64,000 nt of DNA from Nautilus pompilius. Its lineage: Eukaryota > Mollusca > Cephalopoda > Nautilida > Nautilidae. The stretch spans positions 1,160,501 through 1,224,500 of the forward strand of contig JACATO010002730.1 in NCBI GenBank assembly GCA_018389105.1. The letters are read 5' to 3'. This document shows, in pieces, positions 54,001 to 64,000 of the stretch. Made by a program: the position numbers and the translations under genes. Within the stretch, counting starts at the first letter, position 1; the number at the start of each line of letters is the position of its first letter. The notes under the pieces were generated by a model. The model searched no databases and was not told the DNA's origin. It worked only from the letters and a program-made list of their open reading frames with translations.

Positions 54001-54404
54001 CTAGCTAACTCCGTTCTACCATACCTTCTGATCGCTCTGTTTGCTTCTTCAGAAGTAGAATTAAATATATGATGGCTAAATCTTATAACTTTCTATTTTT
54101 GTAGCAAATTAAAGCTGATTAAACTTCCAATAATGAAAACATTTTCGATATTTAAAACGAAGAAAATGTTTAAAGAAAGTCAAAACATGGACAGAAATAT
54201 CTTGCCAAGATATAAAATCAAAACGCTATATAACTTTGCCAAAAAAGATGCCTATGAAGGGAGGGAGACGGATAAATTAATAAACTTTCTTATTTGTTTG
54301 CATTTTTTCAGCACATTTTATATTTGCATTCAGCACTTATTAGGGCAATGATGTGCACGCGCACGCTCGTTTACATTCATTTGTAACTGTGTTACGTTGT
54401 AGGA
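51010..54404. other. AT-rich gene-poor stretch
   Basis: No secure gene. Around 53640-53850 a plus-strand reading (TIDWLIMSSDF, then PMGLMLRK) faintly recalls the C-terminal part of Tc1 transposases, but it is too weak to call. Other short frames are AT-driven. Confidence 0.5.
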
Positions 54405-55345
54405 AAAAAATTACAATTTTCTTATTTTGATCGTAATTGCTTTCAATTCCCGTGTCACATTTTGGATGATGGTTGGCACATCCTGAAATATCTTTCTCCT
54501 TAAGGTGCGCTTCAGTCTGGGGACTAAAAAAGGTCGTTTGGTGCTAAATCTGGTGAATACAGTGGGTGAGTAGCCAGTGGAATGTTGAGAGTGATTAGAA
54601 ATTCTGCTGTGGAGAGTGCTGAATGTGAGGTGCATTTTCTTGATGGAACATCCATGCACCTGACTGCCTTTATCCAGGACGTTTCCGTCGAACTACATCT
54701 CTTAACCGTTTCTGGACAGCGAAATAAAACCACTGATTCACTGTATGACCATTTGGAACAAACGCATTGTGCACAACACCCTTAATTTAAAAAAATGTAA
54801 TTATTAGCTTCTTCACGAATCTGTCTTGCTTTCTTTGGTCATGGAGACAACGCGGTCCTCCATTGAGAAGACTGACGCTTAGACTCGGGGTCATAGCGAT
54901 AAACCAAAATCTAGTCATCTATAATGATCCAGCGTTATTTTTTTTTTGATTGCTGGCTACACGATCAGTAAGTTCTTGATATATTGTGAGGCGATGTTCC
55001 TTCTGTACTGGAGTGGGAACTCGCCGGATGAACTTGGCCGAGAATCCTCTCATTCTCAAAACTTGAGTCAAAATCGTTTGGCAATCGCCGGAGATGCAAA
55101 CTTCTACAGCCAGTTCACCAATTGTGTCACGAACACGTGTGATTTATTTCTCAGTATGCGCGGTTGATGGACGGGAGGAGCGCGGGTAATCATTGACAGA
55201 ATTTCGGCCATCTTTAAACCGAGAAAACTGCTCATATTTTTTTCGAATGGATGTGCTTCATCCCAAAATTCTGTTCTTATCATTATATAGGTTTCCGTGT
55301 TTGTTTTCCCAAGTTTTACAGAAAATCTGTTGCACACACGATGCT
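54405..55345 (-). pseudogene. Mariner transposase relic
   Basis: Minus-strand translation follows a mariner transposase from its N-terminus to near its C-terminus. In order it shows EHRVCNRFSVKLGKTNTETY (near 55340), the MIRTEFWDEA and DDPRSGRPS-like region, VVHNAFVPNGHTVNQWFYF, KRLRDVVRRKRPG, WMFHQENAP (second catalytic position), STAEFLITLNIPLATHPL and YSPDLAPNDLF, then a final RELKAIT. Frameshifts and stops occur throughout. The usual second Asp reads Glu (HQEN) here, at about 54630-54650. About 30 C-terminal residues seem missing, and I could not find terminal repeats, so the low-coordinate end may be truncated. Confidence 0.82.
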
Positions 55346-55789
55346 CCTTCAAATAAGGTACTTTACAATGGGAGATAAAATAAATCTTTACAGAATTTCG
55401 CGACGCGCGTGAGAGAAACAAGATGCCTTCTTCCTGTCAGACAAGTGATTTCAGCAAGTGTTGCCAACTACACCCTCTTATTAATACCTCTATTGTGTAC
55501 TTCGTTTTTGTAAAACAAATTTAGCAGATCCGATATGTTTTATTTCTCTTCAAAACTGTTTCGTAGTTGATTAATATTCGTGGCCTCTTCGTTCTACTTC
55601 ATATTCCACATGTTCATTGCTGCTTAATGTATAAAACGCGTGGCGTTGACCGCGATTTTAGAATGTTTCTCCGACGTTTTCAACGTAGTTATTGTTTTGT
55701 TAACGCTGCAATGGTTCGAATTATTATTTTTTTTGCACTATAAACTGATCGCCTATCAAACGAAGGTTGAATAGGATTGAAAGCTGTTG

Positions 55790-56210
55790 CAGAATAATGA
55801 ATTATCTGTCTTTTATGAGAATCTCATCATTTTCGCTACAAACAACCAAATAATCGGCAGAACAATTGCATGCTTTTGCATTTCATCACACATAAATGTG
55901 TGAAAAAATCGATTTTTATACATTTTCCGACTCTTCTTCTAATATGCTCTGATCCAAAAAAATCATACATTTCCAATGTGATTATATCCGACTACAGAAC
56001 AGTTTTCCATTGCTCCAAAGTGTGGTTCTAGTGATGCTTTAGCCTCGCGAAGTCGCCTTTTCTTGTTAACACCTCTCTTAATATGGACTTTATAGCTGAT
56101 ACTTGGCGAATCAATCCTTCTATTAATATTTTGTTGGTAGAGGTTAATGTGATGACTGCTTCAAAGGAATTGTGGTCAGTGGTTAATTGGCTACCTGTCA
56201 AGAAAGGTTT
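55790..56210 (-). pseudogene. Tc1-like transposase relic
   Basis: The minus strand reads TLTSTNKILIEGLIRQVSAI and VLTRKGDFARLKHH. After a stop it gives NHTLEQWKTVLWSDI and FFGSEHIRRRVGK in shifted frames. This is the order of the Tc1 N-terminal DNA-binding region leading into the WSDE block with the first catalytic Asp. Beyond that the similarity fades into AT-rich DNA, so the catalytic C-terminal half is missing or unrecognisable. Stops and frameshifts make it non-functional. It lies in the same orientation as the neighbouring mariner relic at 54.4-55.3 kb, about 450 bp away. Confidence 0.62.
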
Positions 56211-56336
56211 TGTTACAGACTTTTGAAACAGCAACGAATCTTCTCAGTTTGTGGAGCAATTTTTATGTTATATTTCTTCCTTGGACCTTTATGTCCATGG
56301 TGGAGCCTGTTGACAGAATTCTATAAGGGGTTTGTT

Positions 56337-56338
56337 CA

Positions 56339-56369
<31 letters not shown>

Positions 56370-56372
56370 CAC
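56337..56372. repeat. (CA)n microsatellite
   Basis: An ACAC run of roughly 17 dinucleotide units with one CC interruption. Confidence 0.95.
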
Positions 56373-57339
56373 CTCTCTATAACTCAATCCATAATTTTTG
56401 TTGTCTATAACCAGATTTATAAATGGTATTAATTGATTGTTGTTGTTTATTGGTGCTATTTTCATACGTTAAACAAATTAGTGGCAATTATCAATAACGA
56501 GGATCGTTAGCATTTATGGAAAAGCATAGTAATATCTAAGATTTATTTAAAATATCAATAAGACGCGATATCCGAGGAACACATATCTTTCGGTATTAGC
56601 TAAATTTAAAATTAATAGAAATAATTTGCTGGGTTTATTATCACTCAAAAAGGTCTGTGATAACAAAGTCATGGAGAAAATTTTAAAGGTTGTGATAGAT
56701 GGATTAACAGTTTCGTGATAATATTTGTTTTGTCCTGAGTTGCATTTTATTAACTTTAAGGAGTTTAAATACCAGATCGTGGTATTTTGGAGTTGTTAGC
56801 AGTTAATTTTTAACGCAGCAATTACATACGGATTTTACATTTATGGATTAATATTCTTTCAAGAAAATAATAGAATTTATAAAATTCTATACTTTTCTGA
56901 AAATTTAGTTTTTATTATGGATTTGAAAAAAGTTGTAGATCATAATTTTCAAAATTGTTAGTGAATAATTTGAAAAAAAAAAATAGTTCAGGTGATCAAA
57001 ATGATTTTTTTCCTACGCAAATCATATTCTATCATAAAAATTCCATTTAATAACATTAACAAAGAAAATAAAAACAAATACCGAATGGCTCTCAAAATTA
57101 ATTTAGTCGAATATATTAGTCATGTCTTGTGAGAATGCATTTATTCTTCAGTACTGAAATGGAAGATGATAGATTCCTACTTCAAGAAATTTTACCAGTG
57201 ATTTTTAGATGCAATTGGAACATAATATTGCTAGATAAATACTACAAAAAATTGTGGAGAATAACAAATAAAAGACTTTCCTCTAGGGTGGGAGCATTAG
57301 TAAAAAACAGTTTACTTTATCACATAGATAAAACCTTTG
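56373..57339. other. AT-rich spacer
   Basis: No supported gene. A 71-codon plus-strand frame at 57129-57344 has no motif and runs into the microsatellite. Confidence 0.6.
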
Positions 57340-58448
<1,109 letters not shown>

Positions 58449-58514
58449 CTTTGAAGCAGAACGAAGCTGCTAGGCTACGTGATAGACTAAATGACAAAGA
58501 CTACTCAGAAGGAC
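58449..58514 (+). CDS. Internal coding exon (66 nt), unknown gene
   Basis: A textbook acceptor (TTTTCTATTTCAG, AG at 58447-58448) and a consensus donor (GTGAGT at 58515-58520) bound 66 nt. Only one frame is open, giving LKQNEAARLRDRLNDKDYSE followed by G. The other two contain stops. Entry and exit are both in phase 1, so the exon could be skipped without changing the frame. The peptide is charged, with helix-forming residues, like part of a coiled coil or linker. I do not recognise the gene. No partner exon was found with confidence within this window, so introns on both sides would be long. Confidence 0.62.
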
Positions 58515-58520
58515 GTGAGT

Positions 58521-60119
58521 TATAACCTTGTGTTCTTTACATAAACTGCTGATCATTTTTTAAAAATAAAATGCATTGTTTACCAATATCGAAAAGTTTA
58601 AATTTAAAACCTTGATATTTATGTTTTCACATCCTCCTTACTATTTGTTTCTAGCATGCGTGTATTATTAGGTTTTACATTTGCTTACTGAGTTAGTAAA
58701 TACCCTGTATATTGAATTCATATAATGTTCAGCGCCCCAATCAAACTGTGCTTGACATTTGAACCATGTATAATACTAAACCAACATATTTTCATTTTGA
58801 CCATAGTGAAACCAGGTATATGACTTTCTTTAGTTTTGTCATCAAAACTAAATGAACAAAGCTTTATTTACTTGTTCTTACTCACTATAATATACAAGCA
58901 GTTTTAAATGTTTCGAATTTGAAATCAAATGTTATATGGCATTTTATCTGACATGAATAAAATCTAAAATTACTGTGTCCAGTGTGTTTTAGATGGCCAC
59001 TTTGTTTTCTATTGCTGGACATAAAATCAGCTCATTGCCTTTCATTGAGAGTGATTACACACATACACACATACACATATAATCATACAGAATTTTTTAT
59101 TTTACTTTATTTTATGTTAAACTTTGTTGTATAATGATATGTGCAACCACGACTACATGTTTAGCTTTACTCTAGAATGGTCTAATTTTACTTGTTAAAT
59201 GTCTAAAACCACTAAATTTTCATGATAACGTTATGCTAATGTATTGAAATAAGTACCGCTTTGTGGTTTTCTACATAAATGAAAAATGTGAAAATTTAAA
59301 ATCTACCATGTGAATACATGATTTCCAAAATGATCTTGGAAATCATGACGTGTAACTCGATTTGAAATTGTCATGCGTACAGTGTCGAGCTATAATCATG
59401 ATATAAAGACAGATTTGTTTTTCTCATTTGCATATTGTTTTCAATTTATTTGATAAATCCAGTTTCATTAAAACCAATTAACAGAATATCACTAAAAATT
59501 GGGTGTAACCAGTGATAAATGTCTCAGATACGGCAGCCACTTTAATACATTTCTTCTGTATAAATAAACTAATGAATTCTAGTTTCAATTTAAGGAGAAA
59601 AATATATGTCGAAATGATTTATCAAAATACATGAATATAATTTACAAGATAATCGAAACTGGTTGGCTCATTCATTAAAACCTAATTAATCTTTCACACT
59701 TGAGCCTGACCTAAGCTTTAGATGAAAATTAAGTTGACCACTTAATGTGACCAATTATTCCTACAGCAATATATATGATGTAGATATGCACATTTTCAGG
59801 CAATCTAACAAATATTGTGAGAGACAACGACATTACAGCTTTCTCAAAAGGGCACGGTAGTGTGTTTATCTATAGCAAGTTTCAAAGTGGTCAAGGCATT
59901 TTCTTTGGTAGGCTGCTCCAGTACCCTGGTCATTCGACTTAATCAGTAATGGAAAACGGTTAAGAAAATATCTACTGCGAGAGAGATGTGACTGCAAATA
60001 CATAGTTACAGAAACAGAAGGGGGATTAAATAGGAAAATAAGTTCAAAGGTTATCAAATATTGCTTCAAATGATAAAGATATTTAAATCATAGAAATCCA
60101 CACCAATCTTCATTCATAC
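58521..60119. other. AT-rich stretch, probable intron
   Basis: No gene. It contains a (CA/TA)-rich run at 59056-59080 and a perfect 12-bp hairpin at 59317-59347. A 67-codon minus-strand frame at 59866-60069 lies just upstream of a Tc1 relic and shows no motif. Confidence 0.55.
59317..59347. repeat. Perfect 12-bp inverted repeat with 7-nt loop
   Basis: CATGATTTCCAA and TTGGAAATCATG are separated by AATGATC. It would form a hairpin in RNA or single-stranded DNA. Confidence 0.8.
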
Positions 60120-60715
60120 CTTGCGAGGAACATTTCAACGAATAGAATATGGCAGTAAAAATCATTGTGTAAAATACCGATCAAGAATTACAAAATGAAA
60201 AGACGCTTCTTGTGGTGTAAGAGACGCAGGAATTAGACAAAGAATGAAAGACAAAAGGTTATGTGGTCTGATGAGTTACATTTTACCAATATTGCAATGA
60301 TGGGAAAAGACAGATATGGAGAAAGCGACACGAATCTTTCCTCCTTTCTTGTATAATACAAACGGTTCATTTCTCAGGTCGTGGAATCATGGTTTAGGAA
60401 TTTTTTTTTGGCAAAAATTGGTCACTTGGTCCGTTTAAAGGGCAGAATAAATACCAAAGCTTACATCAGCATGTTTTTTATTAACTGCATCTTTCGTGTA
60501 CAACCTGTTGGGGACGGTTTTTTTCCCCAAAACTATTATGCTCCAAAACACCTTGACAACATTTTGTGTTCGAGATTTCAAGACTATTATACAGATTTAA
60601 AACATTTCATATGGGCAGCAGTAAATTCTAAATCAAAATCTAAATTGAGCATCTTTGAAATTAAAGACATACTCTACCACGAACTTCAGTCTACATCTCT
60701 CTATACACTGTAAAC
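60120..60715 (+). pseudogene. Tc1-like transposase relic
   Basis: The plus strand gives RGTFQRIEYGSKNHC, KMKRRFLWCKRRRN, VMWSDELHFTNI (first catalytic Asp, 60270-60272), then a 110-codon open frame from 60381. That frame includes IGHLVRLKGRINTKAYISMF, QPVGDGFFPQNYYAPKH and FEIKDILYHELQ. The order matches Tc1 transposases (WSDE, GPLVRIKG, DNAPCH, NPIENLWD). The second catalytic Asp position now reads Tyr (QNYYAPKH), and the third catalytic block (FIWAAVNSKSKSK) has lost its acidic residue. Frameshifts separate the upstream part. The protein cannot be an active transposase. The long C-terminal frame is probably a leftover, not a new gene. Confidence 0.72.
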
Positions 60716-61575
60716 ACTATAGATGAATGAATGGAGGCATATCCCTGATAATTACTTTTATCTCTTTATGGATTCTATGTTACGTCGTGTCATAACTTTT
60801 ATTTGGACAAAAATGGTTTAACCCATTATTAAATATAGGTCTTAATAAAGTGGCAAGTTGTACAAGAATATATGATTTACTTATTTCATGTGCATTTTCT
60901 TCTATTATTAAGATACGAAAATGAATAATGATAGCAAAATAAGTTTTTATTAAACCTATGAGTAACCAAGTAACAGTTTTGTGGTTTCCTTAACTTAGAT
61001 CAGTTATTCGATACTAGATTAGCATTTTGATAATTTTCTAGCAACGTACTTGTGCCGAAAGTGCTTATCATTGGGAGGTCGGGTCCCTGACAACTTCCCT
61101 TGCAAGCAAAGTTTACCCTGGGAATCAGTTTTATCTTTCAACGGCTAAATCCAGATGCCAAACTCAACCATTATTTAAAAAAAGAAAAACAATATACTGA
61201 AAATTCACACATTTTAAAAAAATCAATAAATTAAAATATAGGAACCCAACAGTCCGCATAATATTTATATGTGAGCTTTCGTAGCTGATTTATTTTCAGT
61301 AATGCGTGTATTTTAAATACGTATTATTGTTTTATGTATTGTATATATTCTTCTATGTAAAACAACTTTTGTATATAAAATACAATGGCACACTACCAAC
61401 CTAAATATAAATAAAATTTGTACTGAAAGTAATGATCTATAACTAATTACAGGAAAACAGCTGTCTGGACAAACCCGTGATTATATTCACACAAACTAAT
61501 CTTACCTTTATTTGTTGACATCGATAATTTTACTATTTCTTCAGAGTTAGCAGCACAGTATGCATTACCATAGCC
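60716..61575. other. AT-rich spacer
   Basis: No supported gene or repeat. Confidence 0.6.
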
Positions 61576-61579
61576 AGTT

Positions 61580-61725
61580 TGTTGAAACAAAGAGCTCTAA
61601 TAGAATTCCTCACGGAAGAGATCTTATTCCCTAAAGGTATTGATGTGCGATTGAAGATTGTTGCTGGTGAGTTCAGCATCAGTTAGGCTGCAGTGAGTAG
61701 GGCCAAATGTGTGGTAAACATTTTC
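61580..61725 (+). pseudogene. Short mariner N-terminus-like fragment
   Basis: The plus-strand reading LLKQRALIEFLTEEILFPKG, then IDVRLKIVAGEFSIS, a stop and AAVSRAKCVVN, resembles the first helix-turn-helix of mariner transposases (QRAVIKFL...KG...AVYG...S..AVSRW). Only about 45 codons are recognisable and no catalytic block follows, so this is a truncated relic at best. Confidence 0.35.
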
Positions 61726-64000
61726 TTGGTGTGTTTCTAACAATTCACCAGAAATACTGATAGGGATGGTATTTCGTCGGAAATGGTAATTATGTAAAAA
61801 AAAATTAACAATATTTAGTTTCGGATTTTTTTTTTGTATTTCTACAACGGGTTATATTTTAAGTAGCTTTGTCCAAATACTGTTTTTTTCCAATAATTAA
61901 TTCGATCTTTTTAATATTATTGCGATCATATACACTATTATTTAATTAACCTTCAGTAGTTGTTGCTTTTCTGAATTTATTTACATTACGTAAGTAAATA
62001 TGATATACAAATATTATCAAATTAATAAATATGATACTGTTTTCATATGGGAGCGTGTATATTTATTTATTTTATGTACTTTATAGACCTAATTACTTAA
62101 AATTTTTCGAAAGACCTTATTCAAATGAGGTATTAATTTTACTATGCTAAACTTCTAGTAAATTATAGAAAATCCACCTGATTACAAACGTTTTGCGTAA
62201 GAATATCAATTTCTATGTGTTGTATTTACTCATTTTTCAACATTAATTTAACTGTTACAAGGAGATTAAAGGCCGTCATTACTTATGCAAGCCAATTTGC
62301 AATTAAGATTTTTAAATCTACTAAATGGAGATTGCTCCAAAGTATTTACCTTCAGTGTTCTGAAAATCTGTGATTATTTTGAAAATCATTAACTGCTTTT
62401 GTTTTAGAAATGTAAAGTCTAAATTTGATAACTAAAATTTTTGGTCGTTTAGCATTTCAAGTATCCGGGATTGTTGACAACAAAATTAAATATCTTTACT
62501 TTTATGTTTGATATTTTGATTGCTTAATTCTGGCATTATAATATCGTTGTTAAAGGCTGAAATGTAATGTTTTTTACACTTATAACTTTGATAAAGGTGC
62601 AAAATCCATTTTCTGCAACTACATTTTTCGACATAACTTTTCGAATAATGACGATTATAATTTCCTTATTTCTGGATTAAATGGATAGATCTTTGCTGTA
62701 GCACACCACTAGGTCCTGAGTGGTAAGGCGATGATAATTGGTTTAAAATATGCGTCCTTTGTTATATTATATGAACTGCTTCATCTATAACAAGCGTGTG
62801 AATGCTACTTTAATCAAAGGGATATAGCTAGAGTTTTTAATAATATTCTCTCTTCTCAAGATTTGTTCTTGTTGGGACAAATTTTACACCAACTGTAATT
62901 TCTCTCTAGCTTACTCAAAAACAATGCTTTTCAAAGAGCGTCTCCGCTTCAAATTTCCAGAACTGACTACTGCTCATCGTTGCACACATTCCGCTGATAA
63001 AAGTGTGCTTAAAATAAAATTACAGACCATGTTTCCAATTGATTTTTATTCTTTGGATCATTTACAGTAAATGTTCTTGAAGAATCAACTCCGGCGTTCA
63101 ATTTATGATGAATAAAAGAATGTTAAGAGACCTCTGTCGTGAACTTGCTGAACACAGAGATTCAAAGATAGCTGTCCCCCGGTCATACTTTGAAGCATTG
63201 CTGTTGTCTGAGAAAGTGACTTTGGTCAATTTGAAAGCACTTAATCAAAGAACAATCGTTTATTATCTGTCTGCACATCAGCTGTTCTCTCAGTAATGTC
63301 TGTACCGATGATTACTGTATGCATGAAATGGCTTCCAAAAATAATTGCATGGCAACTAATGCATTGTAAAAAAATGCTCTTTTTCTCTTTTTGATATTTT
63401 ATTGTTTCCATAACTTAATAATAAAATCTGGATAACTATGTTCACTTATTTCCAGCATAGAATACAGACATCAATAAATTTCTTCTAGTAAGATTTTAGG
63501 TTGTTTAAGCAGTAAACAATCGAAGTACAATGGGTTTTTTATTGTGTACACTTAATTCTGTTTTTTTTAAATTTTAGTTACACAGTTAAATTTTAAAGCA
63601 CGTTTTATTTCTTAAAATGTGCTTTAAAATACGGCTCATAGGAATCATTTTGAATGAAAAAAATTCTTCAAGCGGGTCTTGGATAAGTACCTTATCTAAC
63701 TAATAAGATGTAGGCTGTCAGCTGAAACCATTTTGCAATAAATTAATAAAACTAATTAACCATTGAAATTATTATTATTTTAAAATAGTTATAAGAAAAT
63801 TATTATTCACAAATGTAGACATTTAAGTGAAAAGTTTTAATTTTCAAAAATAAAATAAAAATATTTTGGTTTATATACATTTTAGCACTGACTTTTATAA
63901 AAAAAATGGTTATTGCCATTTTGTAAGAAACTAAAATAAAATTGTTCACTTAACAAACACTAAAAGAAAAAAGAAAATAATTACACGTTTTCTAATTTGT
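61726..64000. other. AT-rich stretch to window end
   Basis: No secure gene. A 63-codon plus-strand frame at 63105-63296 (MMNKRMLRDLCRELAEHRDS...) has a good acceptor (CATTTACAG) about 40 bp upstream, but all frames between are closed by stops. It is therefore not called as an exon. It may be a relic. A strong hairpin lies at 63590-63630. Confidence 0.5.
63590..63630 (+). repeat. 18-bp hairpin with 5-nt loop
   Basis: ATTTTAAAGCACGTTTTA and TAAAATGTGCTTTAAAAT pair along their full length around TTTCT. The only imperfection is one G-T position, which would be a wobble pair in plus-strand RNA. Confidence 0.8.

Noticed and set aside
63105-63296. 63-codon plus-strand frame as an exon
   Set aside because: The good acceptor at about 63068 is separated from the frame by stops in all three frames, and no donor or similarity was seen.

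Overview
This is a strongly AT-rich eukaryotic window (by eye roughly two thirds or more A+T) with no prokaryotic gene organisation. It has no long intact reading frame, many long (TAA)n microsatellites, scattered decayed DNA transposons and a few short exon-like blocks with good splice signals. The mix of Tc1/mariner relics, long (TAA)n and (ACT)n runs, and a GC-rich repeat-like block suggests an invertebrate, most likely a mollusc and possibly a cephalopod. That assignment is an inference; no rRNA, mitochondrial or marker gene fixes it.

Layout. 1-8.6 kb: AT-rich non-coding DNA with only simple repeats. 8.67-10.55 kb: the best-defined object, a decayed DNA transposon. It has 13-bp terminal inverted repeats starting CACTG, a 3-bp target duplication (TTA), and a broken gene of a multicopy invertebrate protein family usually left unnamed. 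The fragments still show a D...D...E arrangement with a CxxC and a PPLH motif, so I read it as a transposase of CACTA/Mirage/Chapaev type. 10.95-11.25 kb: a CpG-rich, exon-like open frame on the minus strand with a 3' splice site and a stop. 15.75-17.0 kb: a full-length but dead mariner with both terminal repeats and TA duplications. 19.9-21.65 kb: an old, strongly diverged tandem array of about 24 units of about 71 bp. 25.24-25.75 kb: a GC-rich block with a 168-codon minus-strand frame, probably retroelement-derived. 30.3, 43.7, 49.1 and 57.3 kb: long (TAA)n arrays. 48.1 kb: a Tc1 relic. 50.7 kb: an exon-like minus-strand block with acceptor and donor. 54.4-61.7 kb: a cluster of four Tc1/mariner relics, with a clean 66-nt plus-strand exon at 58.45 kb lying among them.

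Host genes. The exon-like blocks at 50.7, 23.4 and 10.95 kb (minus strand) have compatible reading phases and could be three exons of one gene with very long introns. The 58.45 kb exon, and perhaps a weaker block at 31.1 kb, would belong to plus-strand genes. I recognise none of these products. Most of the window is best read as long introns or intergenic DNA that has accumulated transposon debris and simple repeats.
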